From Punica granatum (lineage: Eukaryota > Streptophyta > Magnoliopsida > Myrtales > Lythraceae), in contig NC_045129.1 in assembly GCF_007655135.1 (NCBI RefSeq), positions 38,193,122 to 38,257,121 on the forward strand: a stretch of 64,000 nucleotides of DNA, in the 5' to 3' direction. Positions 37,085 to 49,000 of the stretch are shown here, piece by piece. A program made the position numbers and the translations under genes. The notes under the pieces were generated by a model. The model saw only the letters and a program-made list of their open reading frames with translations. It did no database searches and had not been told where the DNA came from. Numbering within the stretch: position 1 is the stretch's first letter; each line of letters begins with the position of its first letter.

Positions 37085-38266
37085 AGTTGTGGAGGCCATG
37101 CGTTATACGGGATAGTACACCAATCCGAAAAGAAATTATAATTAAAAATAAAAAGAAAAATTCATTCGAGAGTCAAAAGTAAAATGAAAATAATAAAATA
37201 AACAAACAATATTCACGTTTAATGATAGAAAAATTTACTTTCTTAGAGCTTGCGTATATTGGTAGTCTTTCGAGATATGAAATTCACATCACCGATCTTG
37301 ATAAAGAATACGAGAAAGAAAAGCAAAAATCAGAGAAAAAATGAAAAATTACGAAAAAAATCAGAGAAAAATCGAAGCATAAATTTAATCAACTCACTTG
37401 CATCTGGAGATAGATATACATTTTGAGAGCCTACATCTAGTTATAAATCCATTGTTTGAGAGCCGAATAGACCCATATATATGTGTATCATAATTTGTAT
37501 TCGTAAATATCATATAGAATCTAGATAAAATATAATTCAATTTGTTTTCTTTTTATGATGAACAAATCTGATTTTTTTTAAAAAGAAAATATAATTTATA
37601 TCTATATCTATATATATTAAAGCAAGATGCGATGTGAGTCTAGTTAGATGGCCTTGAAACGTTCCGTTTTTGATGGAATTTTCTCGATTTTTTTAGTTTT
37701 AAAAATTTTAAATATTTAAAATTATCAACAATATTTTCCAAAATCTTCTGTAATTATTTACCAAAAAATCTTTTGGTGAACAAAATCTTATGAAATTATC
37801 AAAAAAGAAAATTATATTTTATGTAGATTCTTTGTGATGCATTATAAATAGCAACATCATTTTCAACGTTTAGCCCTACTATGACCCCTCACAATCTCTA
37901 GGATCAATTCCATTCCTGGATGTCACGACTATTGATTCAGTGGGCACCTAATGGAGGGTTGCACTATGAGTGAGTCTATGCATTATTGTCCGAATTCAAG
38001 TATGGCTGCTGAGTTATTCATCTTTTTTCTTTTAATTTTTTTATATAAATTATTAGATGCTGATCTTACTGTGTTATATACAAGAGAACACGAACAGTAT
38101 ATTATTTGTTGCATGGAGTGTATATTATTGCTTCATATTAATGTTGGATGTTGAAGAAGTTTTTCGCGTGATATTGATTGATGGGTATCCTAGGTCGAAT
38201 GTAACATGAACTGTATAATATTTGTTATAAGGATTGTATTATTTGAAGAAGTTGTTTACTATGATA
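37085..38266. other. Intergenic AT-rich DNA
   Basis: No gene is supported. Near 37603 the phrase tctatatatattaaagcaag resembles a Helitron 5' end, but no matching 3' terminus was found. The 67-codon frame at 37951-38154 has no features. Confidence 0.4.
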
Positions 38267-38285
38267 TTTTGTTGTGTTATTATTA

Positions 38286-38471
38286 TTTTTTTTTGCTAAC
38301 CCGGGGTGTCCAGGTTTCGCCCGACTAATCTCCGGGGCTCTATGAACTCTCGGTGACGCACAGAGTGGGTAATCACACCAAAGGCGTTCCGGTGACCCCA
38401 AGGGGATTCAAACCCGAGATCAAGTGTAAATTTAGGCGCACCTTAACCAGTAGATCAAACCTCTTGAAATT
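38286..38471 (-). mobile_element. tRNA-derived SINE with 13-bp target duplication
   Basis: Read on the minus strand, the element starts near gaggtttgatc, carries an A-box-like TGGTTAAGGTGCG and a B-box-like GGTTTGAATCC as in Pol III-driven SINEs, and ends in an A tail (T run at 38286-38294 on the plus strand). TTTTGTTGTGTTA flanks it on both sides (38267-38279 and 38472-38484). The order of boxes, the A tail and the duplication together make this a SINE rather than a tRNA gene. Confidence 0.85.
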
Positions 38472-38528
38472 TTTTGTTGTGTTAATTTAGCCTTTGTTCT
38501 TTGTAGCTTTGCTATGTACTTTGACAAC

Positions 38529-39283
38529 TTTTTCAATTTTGGCATGATCTATATTTTTTAGTAAAAAAAGGTACGAACTTTGATTTTCTCGTCACATTAG
38601 GTATCTATGCTATTTTTCATCCATTTTGCTGACTTGGTGGAAAAAAGGTGTCTATGTGGTAAATGATGTCATACCGCTTTAGCAAAAAATTAAAAAAAAT
38701 TAAAGGGGAAAAAAAAGAGAGAAAGGCATTGATCATAGAAAGGGTGGGCCATCGCCCCCTAATTGGAGTCACCAGTTACCCTAAAGGGCACCAACGAGCC
38801 TAATCAAGGGAGTGGTGGACGAGATCCAGGATCTACCGTCGGAATCGGGAGAATCATCAAATTAGGAGTTCTCCTGATTTCGACAAGTAGAGCCTCGATT
38901 CCAATCACCACCATTGGGGATTATCCTCATTTCGGCAGGTAGGGCCTTGATCCCAGCCACCACTCCCCGGTCGATGCCCTCTGAGGTCACTTACAATCCC
39001 AATTGAGTTTATGATGGCTAGCCAGGGTTCTCACCCTTTCTCCAATCAAAGCATTTCTCTCTCTTTTTTTTTTTTCATTTTTCTTTAAATCTTTATTATT
39101 TTTGCTAACATGGGTAACACCATTTGGCATGTAGGCACCGTTATTTGCCGCGTCAGCAAAATGGATGAAAAATGAGATATATTTAACTTGACAAAAAACA
39201 TAAAGTTCGTGCCTTTTTTTCCAAAAAAATAAAGTTCATGCATTTTTTTTAAAAAAATAAAGTTCGTGTCAAAATTGAAAAAA
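38529..39283. mobile_element. Second fold-back element with long inverted arms
   Basis: The left arm (tttttcaattttggcatg..., then ggtacgaacttt, then tttcatccattttgctgac) and the reverse complement of the right arm share these blocks in order. The right arm has an extra tandem copy of an aaaaaataaagttc unit. The GC-richer centre (38740-39050) contains its own repeats around ggtagggcctt/agtagagcctcgat. The architecture is like the element at 21.2 kb, but the sequence is different. No coding capacity. Confidence 0.7.
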
Positions 39284-39403
39284 CGGTGAAATTTCATGTT
39301 TTTTTGGATCATTAATCCTATTATAAATATAGATGGAAAAGATCTAATGCCGTTTTCATCCATATCAGCATCAGTTAATGGTAAGTCACAATTTGGACCA
39401 TAA

Positions 39404-39903
39404 GGGTCCGTTTGATTTGTTAGATTGATTTTAATTGAATTTTGATTTTGATTTGAATGGGGTGTTTTTCAATGCTGCGGGCCCCACACTCCCTTGACCG
39501 GTCAAAGCAATTTGACTGGTAGCTGCCCTCCTCACTGAAACAACCCGGTATAAATATTTTAGGGCTGTTTGGTTTCGCAATTGTATTTTAGAATCACAAT
39601 TCTAATTTAATTCTATTCACTACAAAACAAAATAACTCATACAAAGTCAAAGAGTGGGTCCCATTTTTATCACTTTTTCCCACAACAAAACAACATAACT
39701 CATACAAAGTCAAAGGGTGGGCCCCATTTATACCACTCAAAATCAAAATCAAAATCTGATTTTAAAATCCTACTATGAAACCAAACACCACCTTAGGGGT
39801 GGGACCTACAATTTTGATTTTGATGAGATAATTTGTTTTGTTGTGGGTAAAGTTAAAATCAAACTCATGATTTTAAAATCACATCCTAAAATCAAATGCC
39901 CCC
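39404..39903. mobile_element. Outer Tourist-like MITE, TAA target duplication
   Basis: GGGTCCGTTTGATT at the left and the complement of ATCAAATGCCCCC at the right form imperfect inverted ends, flanked by TAA at 39401-39403 and 39904-39906. The 500 bp include the younger element at 39562-39792; without it the element is about 266 bp. Confidence 0.75.
39562..39792. mobile_element. Inner Tourist-like MITE, 231 bp, TTA target duplication
   Basis: The ends GGGCTGTTTGGTTTC and the complement of GAAACCAAACACCACC are flanked by TTA (39559-39561 and 39793-39795). It belongs to the same family as the 232-bp element at 22973, and lies inside the older MITE at 39404-39903, which gives their relative age. 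Confidence 0.85.
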
Positions 39904-40027
39904 TAAGTGTCTAACCAAGTGAATGTTTATGATTGGAAAAGGCAAAAGGTAACTTATAGGATTCGATGTCAAAAGGGGGCAAACTTATAAGACTATTTCT
40001 ATAATTCTCCCCTTAATTTTCTTCTTC

Positions 40028-40684
40028 AGGCATTTTGGGATATGAAGCGTCTGTGTGCCGAATAAGTTGTCCTGAACAATGTCAAGTTTATCAATCTGGT
40101 TGATATATAAATTAAATGCTCTGTCCTCGTTGATTTGTTCGGTATCCTGTAAATTATCACATATTAGTGGTTTACGCTTCCGGAAATACTTGTAAATGCA
40201 TATATGTGGTAATAAAATAGATTCATACGATGTGCAAGATGGTCGTTCTGGGCCTCTGAATCGAGTGAAGTGAACCACAGGGCCAAATATAGGTAGATCT
40301 CCTTTTGCTGTCTGCGACTTTGCTGACGTGGTGGCACCTGCATTAGTATCAGGGAAGAGCCCCTGATACTAAAATTATATCCCCCGCTACTTGCATCAGA
40401 TTTGGTGAGGATGCAAATAGGTCTCGTCTGGTGTTGGATCGGTTTATTTTTATTCAGTTTTCCTCCACGAAACCGAAAATAATTGCTGGATCATAAAAGG
40501 GAGCAGAGTTTAATCGGAGTAATTAGTTTTCTGGACCTTTAGCGAACGGTAATCAGTCTGATCAAATTAATCAGAACACCTAGGGAAGCATGTTCATGGA
40601 TTAAACAGAACAAAGAAATATAGAGCCGAAATTGTTTTTCTTATGATTTAAAAAATGGAAACACGGAATTTATATCAGCAGATA
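40028..40684. repeat. Segmental duplicate B (empty-site partner of 35500-37084)
   Basis: Colinear with 35505-35953 and 36928-37084. It lacks the 974-bp insertion and has a single TTA where that element entered, at aattagtttt near 40530. It also retains about 40 bp at its left end that copy A has lost, and ends some 200 bp downstream of the small membrane protein gene. Confidence 0.85.
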
Positions 40685-40899
40685 TGGGATGAATCTATTT
40701 AGTGTTCCTCATCATAACTTCACAAATCAAGTACAAAAAAAAGAGTCCAAGAAATATCTGCAATTATAATTTATTCTCAAACTCGGATGATCAATGTAAC
40801 TGCTGAACTCGGATGATCCAAGTCCGATGAACTGACTAATACTGAAAACTAAGGTTCTTCTACAGCTATAGTTTTTTATTTTTTCTCTGGAGGTCCTGG

Positions 40900-41286
40900 C
40901 TAAGGCCAGCTAGTTTCTGCCTTATACTTGCACCAGGGACACAGATAAGTGAGTGTGCCCCCGACATGCCCGCAGGACTGACAACTGGTTGGAAATGGTT
41001 TCGGTGGGTTTGCAGGCTTGCCGTCATTGCCCTTGGGAGCAGGGCCGGGCTTGGCAGCAGCCTCGGCGGCAGCTTTCTTCTTGATCTTTTTCTCCCTCCT
41101 CCTGATGTACAGAAACAGGAGTATGCCTGCATTGACGCCGACTGCAACTATTGCAGCGATAACCCATTTCGGAACTGATGATGAGGACGAGGACGAGGAT
41201 GATTGGTATGGATCTGCCCAGGTTGGAGGAGCGAAATAGTATGGGAACTGCGGATTCATGTCATTTCCATTCCTATTGCTCGCCAT
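40900..41286 (-). CDS. Small single-pass membrane protein with C-terminal CxxC pairs, unknown function
   Basis: 128 codons from the ATG at 41286. The N-terminus is rich in Pro, Tyr and Asn (NPQFPYYFAPPTW), then a Ser run (29-37), a clear membrane segment at residues 41-61 followed by RRREKKIKKK, an Ala/Pro-rich linker and a C-terminal CQSC...CPWC arrangement (Cys 102, 105, 116, 119) like a small zinc ribbon. The positive charges after the helix suggest the C-terminus faces the cytosol. A start at 41355 would add 23 residues, but TTTGTTTCAG just before PNTF looks like a splice acceptor, so I prefer 41286. A paralog lies at 59078-59602. I do not recognise the family; expression is unproven. Confidence 0.6.
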   Translation of the reverse strand: MASNRNGNDMNPQFPYYFAPPTWADPYQSSSSSSSSSVPKWVIAAIVAVGVNAGILLFLYIRRREKKIKKKAAAEAAAKPGPAPKGNDGKPANPPKPFPTSCQSCGHVGGTLTYLCPWCKYKAETSWP

Positions 41287-41355
41287 TAGGAATGTATTCG
41301 GCTGAAACAAAACAAAAACAAGATAACTTAGCCAAAAGTAATTAGCTCCCTTCAT

Positions 41356-41962
41356 CTTTGCCTACCAAACAGTCACAGCCATCAGCAAAACGATTGAGAT
41401 CACCCAGAAAACTAGTTCCCAGGAAAACAGAAAACAGAGGAATCATCAGAAAACACCAAACTCTCTCCCTCACTCTTTTTCCAGTAGTACTGTGAATCTG
41501 GAGCACCTACTTTGTTTTCCTAGAAAACACGCAGAAACTCTGTTGCAACAAGATGCCAAATCGAGATAAGATAGCAAATAAGTAAAATTTAGCAAACATA
41601 TTTTTCTTTGTTCTCGATATATCTAAAGACTCAAAAAAAAAAAGTTGCAGAAAGTAGCACTTACAGAGGAACTAATCAGCAGTCATGAACATGCATGTCT
41701 TCAGTGAGCAATCCTCACCAATGTTTGCATACAAGATGGAGCTTTCTTTTGGTCAACTCGTCAACAATATTAAAATGGAAAATTAATTTTAAAGAATAGT
41801 TTCTTTAATTTGAGGTCTTAACAAAGAAAACTCATGTCCTGTCGCCCGGGCAGGACAATGATTGAAGATGACTGGACAAACATGAGTACAGCTGCATGCT
41901 GAAACTTTCGGCATATGAAGTTATCATCTCACTGTATATGTAAGACATGTGCTAGAGAAATA
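41356..41962. other. Upstream flank of the small membrane protein gene
   Basis: Probably holds the 5' UTR exon and promoter of the minus-strand gene at 40900-41286. No other coding content is recognisable. It ends at an A run where the large LTR element begins. Confidence 0.4.
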
Positions 41963-44900
41963 TAAAAAAAAAAATGTCAGAGGCAACAGTTAGGAGTTGA
42001 CCGTTGCCCCCTCCTCCCCCCAATTTTTTGTCTTCTTCCTCTTCCTTCTTCTTCTAGCTGCGGCCTTCTTTCTTTTCTCTCCTTATTCTCTTCTTTTTTA
42101 TTTTTTTTCTCCTTTTTTTTTCTACTTCAAGGGGATGCCCGAAAAAAATAAAAACCGAGAGGAAAACGGAAACCCTAACCGCAACATTCTTCCATCTATC
42201 CAAAAACCCTAGACGCTCCCTCTCTCCCTCAGCTTCTTCGACCTCAAGAAAACCCTAACGAAGAAAAAATCGAAGCTTCGGCTCTCTCTCTCTCTCTTAG
42301 TTCACGGATTCTCCCAAAGAAAAACCCTAAGCTCGAACGGCGGAACCCACTCTTAGCTCGAACGCCATTTCGGCCCTCAACTCCGACATTTTCTCTCGAA
42401 AGAAATCACGACCCACAACTCACGAATTCTCTCAAAAAAACCGGAGCTCACTCTCGCTCCAGGACCCGACAGCTCGCCCACGGCCCAACCCCCCAGCTCC
42501 CTCGTCGAACCCTCAGCTCGGACGTTGGTTTTCGCCCACAGCTCGCGCAATCTCTTTCTCCCCGCTCTCCCTAAGCTCCAGACCGGTCCGTGTACTGTCC
42601 ACGGCCCAACTCCCCAGCCGAACCCGTAACTCCTCCCACAGCTCGACTCCCCAGCTCTCTCTTCCTCTTCTCGTCCTCGGCTCTCCCTTAGCTCGCTCTC
42701 GCTCGAAGATTCTCGGTCCGTCCCTCAGCTCACCGAACCCTTAGCTCGGCCGACTCGCCCATCTCCGGACCCCTCAGCTTGCCTCTCCTCCTCGGTTCCC
42801 CTTCCAACACTAATCGGGTCGGTTTCCTTTTTTTTTTTAAGATCGTACAGGGAACGCCGGGAGCGACCAGGACCGTTTGTGCCGGCCCAGTCCAGCAGTC
42901 CGTGCGGTACAGTAGTTCGGCCCAGTCCAGCAGCGGCCCAGCCCAATCATTCGGCTCGGCCCAGCGGCAGCCATCCAGCCCAGCCCAGCAACAGCCAATT
43001 CCACTTGGCCCAGTCCAAATCTCAGCAGGCCCGTTCGGCCCAATCCTCCCTTCGGAACCCAACTCGTCCAGCATTTTTATTTTTTTAATTTACAGAATCA
43101 CCCATCAACTACCCGAACTAAGTAACCTTTAACCTACCCCTAGACCTGAGTGACTTGTCGGCTCTCGACTTTCAGGTCGTAAAATGACAAGTGGCGACTC
43201 CTTCTCACTTGCGTCCGTCGCGCGTCCCCTGGAAAGTGGACACTCCCAAGCCGCGTTCCAACACTAATCGAGTCGGTTTCCTTTTTTTTTAAGATCGTAC
43301 AGGAAACGCCCGGAGCGACCAGGACCGTTCGTGCCGGCCCTGTCCAGCAGTCAGTGCGGTACAGTAGTTCGGCCCAATCCAGCAGCGGCCCAGCCCAATC
43401 ATCCGGCCTGGCCCAGCGGCAGCCATCTAGCCCAGCCCAGCAACAGCCAATTCCACTCGGCCCAGTCCAAATCCCAGCAGGCCCGTTCGGCCCAATACGG
43501 CCCAATCCTACCTCTGCAGCCCAACTCGTCCAGCATTTTTATTTTTATTTATTTACAGAATCACCCCTCAACTTCCCGAACTAGGTAAATTCTCGACTTA
43601 GTGGCATGTTTAGGGCTCCATTTCTAAATATTAATATTTGCTGGGATGGATATGTTGTGAAATTAGCGTTCGTGGGTTGCGTGGATGACCAGATTTGTTT
43701 CAAACTCGAATTTTTGAACATTTCAAGTTGTTTCAGTTCAGTCCCTGGGGCATTTTTCACTTCCAGATCAGCCCCAAACTTTCAAATTCGTTTTAAAAAA
43801 GTCCTGGGACATTTTCAGTAATTTTTACACAGTCCATAATTTTCCAAAATTTTCAAATCAGTCCCCAAAAACTTTATCCGAATTTTCAAATCAGTCCCTG
43901 TTCTTTTAAATTTGTTCAATTCAATACTTGGATATTTTCTAAAGATTACCCAATCCTTTCCTACTTGGATTCCCAACCGACAACGCATGTGCCCCGTTTA
44001 AATATTTTCGTTTTAGTAATTATATGTATATAACATGACAATGTGTGTTCCTTTATGTTTTTCCGTTTCCACGATCGGTGCCGTTTTATCGATTCCGCTG
44101 ATATTATGTTTGTGTATGTTTGTATGTGTTTATCGTGATCATGGCGGCACCGATTGTTTAAAATATGTATGTTTATCGTGTTCTTGATCCGTATTTAAAT
44201 ACTTTATTTTCTCGTTTTAATCGAAATCTCACACGAATCGGTTTAATCATGCAAACTCGGCCTAAAAATCTAATTTTTAATTTCAAGATGGTCGGGAATT
44301 AGGATTCACATGGAACGGTCCATCAATGATCGTCTCGACGGTCTTATATCCGTATATTTAGAGCATTTGGCAAAATATTAATTAATTTAATCAATAATTG
44401 CACTAACAGGGTAATTGGGACGTTCATGTGGCTATTAACTTACTTGGTCCTAATATTTTTGCACGAATTGGTAATAAACCGATAGCACGCGTCGATAGGT
44501 TGCAAATATGCATTGGTGCCCTTCTTAAAACTTGCAAATTTTACAAAACCCGAGACATGTGGCTCGATGTGACATGGATGTCCAGGAAGGACTTACGCGT
44601 CTTGACTCGATGCCTCACCTGATTTCAAGAAACTCAGTCGGGGCGTGGAAATTCTTCTTAGATCACTTCCGGATATATTAACCGATCCTTCGGCTTTTTA
44701 GGGCTCTTGACAACCCTGGAAGGTCCAGGGGGTCGGTTAGCGCCGGTCATAGGCCGAGGTGGCCCGTATCACGTAATCTCTCTTTTTTGAAAATGATTTT
44801 CACCTCAAGGGCAAAATCATCTATTTGCAACTTAGCGACACCCCTAGGGTTAGAATAAGAGAAACACTATGGTATCAAGATAGGGATGGGCTACCTGTCT

Positions 44901-46055
44901 AGGCGCAAGTTCGTTTGCGTAGCCCGCTTTATTTGACCGATGAGTTTTTGTTATTATAGCATAGTATCAGGAAGTTAGTCTAGGTGGATTGGCTCAAAAT
45001 ACAAATACCGAACTAATTGTGTACTTGGTTAAGACAAAAACGGGTAATAGCGGGGTAGGCACTAGGTTCTAGGATTTACGAGCGGAATCCATATACAGTA
45101 ATAACTTGTAATAATCGTAGTGTCACAACATAAAACAATCCTAAAAGCAATCCACAAACACAAGACTTGACTATAGACGCCACGTATGTCAGGTCCTCGG
45201 AAAATAATGCCAAATGCGAAATACTTTCCCGAGGCAATCCTTGATCGATTCACATCCTGTACCCACTTTGTCTGTTTTAGGGTAGGATTTGCATGTCAAG
45301 ATACCCCGGTTAATAATTGGTTAATTCACGTAAATTCGACAATAATAAAACCCCATTGTTTGTTTATTTGTGCTCGTTTGTCAAATTCTTGTGCTTATTT
45401 GTTATGCAGATCAAGTCCGATTCTTTAGGATACGATACATATGGGGTCCAACGCCCTAATCGTAGATCACGGGGTCCAATCCCCTAACACTGAGCATGCA
45501 TCTTAATTTCAATTCTAGTCTTTTCAAACCACACGGTGAGCATGAGTGAATAATAACCGAATGCGAACCGATCGAGATTCAGTTATTGCAATTTGTATTT
45601 CATTTATTTGAGAGAACAATGTAACGGTTTATGTTGTACATTTATTCATGTAAAAATCCCGGTCAGAGAGTGGACGGTCGAAGTGCTTCTTCCAATATAC
45701 GGTGTCAAAACGCGTAAGATGAGTGGAACTCAATTAAGCGGTAATTAAATTAAAATGACAAACCTAGATAAGTTAGAGTACCGATAAGGCGTGCGAGATA
45801 TAGGCTCGCATGTAACAGAACCCCCGAATTCGGAACCTTGGGTTTCGTAGACCATATGCCTTAGTAATTAGGTGTACCCCGTACCCCTAGACCCGGGTGA
45901 CTTGCCGGCCCTCGACCTTCGGGTCGTAAAATGGCAAGTGGCGACTCATTCTCACTTGCGTCCATCGCGCGTCCCCGGGAAGGTGGACACTCCCAAGCCG
46001 CATTGCATAGGCGCGCGCATGCGTGCCCCGACGAGACGAAATTCGGGTGCGCACA
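41963..46055 (+). repeat. 5' LTR, truncated at its left end and internally rearranged
   Basis: Aligns with the 3' LTR from about 52490 onward, so the first roughly 450 bp (including the TG end) are missing; the boundary is an A run at 41963-41973. It ends ggtgcgcaca at 46055, two bases before the primer site region. It contains an extra block at 43127-43575 not present in the 3' LTR. The Ala/Pro/Gln-rich open frames at 42.7-43.6 kb are chance frames in GC-rich LTR sequence. Confidence 0.8.
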
Positions 46056-49000
46056 GCTTGGCGACTCCACTGGGGACACTTAGAGGGTTCGGGCTCGTTC
46101 CCGCTTGCTTTGTTTGCTTGTTTATTTACCGCTTTTCGCAATTTCCCGCTTATCTACTTTACGCACTTTTATTTCCCGCACGCGCATTGCATATCATACT
46201 AGCTTCAGGTACCTACGGGTTGTGTCCCACGACTGATATTAGGAAATATAGGTTAGATAGGGGTTCCGAGTAAGGGTACGTCGCACGGTTGAACCGTCGA
46301 TTAGGCCCCCAAGGATCCCTACCCGATTTCAAGGAATTGACACCCTTGAATCGGGAGCCCCCATCCTTACGTAGCACGGTCCTTGTAGTACCAAACCCCG
46401 CATCGTGCTATGTCTCCATGCCAGCCTCCAACCTGGCTTCAGCAAACTATTATTTAGGTCAACCTACGTGCCATTTGAGTCTTTCTTATTTTCGAGAGAG
46501 ATGTATGTGTACTTTGAATATTAAACCGTGGGCATTTATTTTCCTGCAAGCATGCATTGCACAATTTTTCAAAAAGCTAAGGGGTCATTCATCCTAAGCC
46601 GGTTTCTTGTCATCTTGGTAAGAGGTGTCGCGCTTGGCCTCTTGTCTGCACCTCTACCGTGTCTTGCCACCGTTAAACGACAATAATCGCATCTGGACTA
46701 GTCTTGCACACAGTTAACCACGACAACGTCATCGCCTTCATTAAAGAAATCATCCCTTTACTGGCCACTCGCCGGACAAACTGGAACTTCCTTGAAGTCG
46801 TTTCATTCTGGAATCTCGTCAACGTAGTCTTCGACGTCCAAGGCATCGCATCAACATCAATCATTTAGGGATATTAGACCCTTATCTAGCCGCACTCAAG
46901 GATCTCATCGAACCTTCATAAAGCAAGGCTGGCACACCTATCAGGGCATCTTCCTCCTCAAATGCAGCCGCCTTGGTCGGCTCACCAGCATCAGAATCGA
47001 GACAATTTATCTTCGCCGGATATAGCCAAGAAGGATGAGGAACTCACCGACCAGTGTCAACTTCGAGGAAATTCGCAGGTGCCTACATCAAGCTTTCGAG
47101 ACGTGATCAAAAGTTGGCCCAAGCGAACACTACCTTGGAGAGGTCTCGGCCCAGGACTGGTGCTTTCCAAAGCGGTGTAGGCTCGCGCCCCGAGCGTAGT
47201 GGAAAATCGACTTAGGACTTCAATTTCAAAACCTGCATTGTACTTTGAATCGTCTTAGTCAATGTGAATGACCGCATTAGTATTTTCAAAACTCATGCAT
47301 CGCCTGTATTCTGTTCATTTATTATTTTGCAACTACCACGCATTCCCACATGACAAGTGTGTCGTGTCAAATTTCGTCGGTAAACAATCTGCAGTCTTCA
47401 CCATTCCTCTACGCCTATAGACAACGTGTAGACAATGTGTCCCGATACATTTCTTGACCTATCCTGTGCATGTCCCTCAGTGCAACAGAGCGCGTCACTA
47501 GGCGTCGTGCGAGCACATCTCTCCTTGCCCGTGCCAAATCCTCAGCATACGTCCCTCAGTGGGCTCGCACAACGCCAACCAGGCCAGTCCGCTCCCCTTC
47601 GCCCTTGCATTAAAACTGCAAACAGTTCTTCTTGCTATTTCATTGTTTTTGTTATCCCATTACAGGAAGTACCCAACAAGAAGGCAGCCTGAATACCGAA
47701 CGTCTAGGATCAGGACAGCAAAACTTTCTCGGCTAACCCCCGGGATTTCGACAATGAGGGCTGACCCTCCCTCCACGAAAGATCACAAGCAACAGCTCCG
47801 AACAACAGAGCATGTCCCAACCCACCCGCCAAGGGGCTTCTAGCACGATCACACTATTGATCAAAGAATGGGCTCAACCCACCCTCCGCTATGGGCACCA
47901 ACCTGCCACCGAGACAACACGCACTCTCCTTCAAATGCTCATCTACTTTTATTTGCATTCATAAAAGGGCTCCCGGCAAGAGCGAACTCATCAAGGGGGG
48001 CTAGGACAGTCGTAAAGACGCCCTGTTGGTTCTGCCGGACCTGTTTGACTTGCCTGTTCTCATGGGACCCGGCTCCTCGAGCCTTCCCTAGAACGGCTCC
48101 GCATGCTTACCCACAACCAGGGAAAGTACACTTATGCGGCCCCCAGTCACGGCCTAACCACTCCTGAGTGGCAATGATTGAACTTCCGGAATTGAGTGTC
48201 CCCCACGCGCTGCGCCCCATGGGTCGTGCGCTGGACGAGGGAAATTTCCATAGGTCAACCTTACATTTCTTACCACATATTCCACCGCATAATCGCTTAA
48301 TGCATCATCCTCTTTGTCATCCTTCACAGAGACATGCCGGTAGCGGGCGAAGAGCGATGCGCGGGTTCACACCTCCCTGAGAATTTCTATCGGTTCTTTC
48401 TTCCTATACTTCAGCAGGGCAGGGCCCGACAATGAGGTACTCCTATAAAGCCGAAGACAGAAGCGTCTAAACGAGCCGCATAACTTCAGCGCAACCGTCT
48501 CAATCAACAAACAAGCATGTCCATTGGTTTCGAGAGCACACCTCTCCAGCATTCAACTGATGTTGGAGCCACAAGCACGATTGGGGACGATGATTGCATA
48601 AGGCGCCCACCATGGGTCACATACTCCCTAGGTCAATTTTGCATTTTTTTTTCTAGACAATAGAGGAAATTACTTGTAAAGTGCAAGAGCGAAGAACACG
48701 TAGTTCGACTTTCGAATGCATAAGACAAGCCTCAAGATCTAAGTCTCCACGGGGCAAAGCACACCAAAGCAGCATCGGTGATGTAAAGCCGAGGAGTTTC
48801 AAACAAAGACACATGGCAAAAATAAACCCTAGCTACAAGGAAAAAATAGAGCAAAATGAAGCGGAAAAAAATCCGCTAACAAAGAGAGAGAGAAAAGACG
48901 CAAGAAAAACCCACCAATGAATAAAACAAGGCACCGCCGAGATATAAAACTCCGGCACCGCCAATTCGAAGAAATTAACAAACCCTGACAAAAAGGGGAG

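Noticed and set aside
38295..38465. Possible tRNA gene from box A and box B
   Set aside because: No cloverleaf or anticodon stem is evident, and the A tail plus target duplication identify a SINE.
42725..43588. Several overlapping Ala/Pro/Gln- or Gly-rich frames on both strands
   Set aside because: They lie in duplicated GC-rich LTR sequence and change with its rearrangement; none shows a conserved protein.
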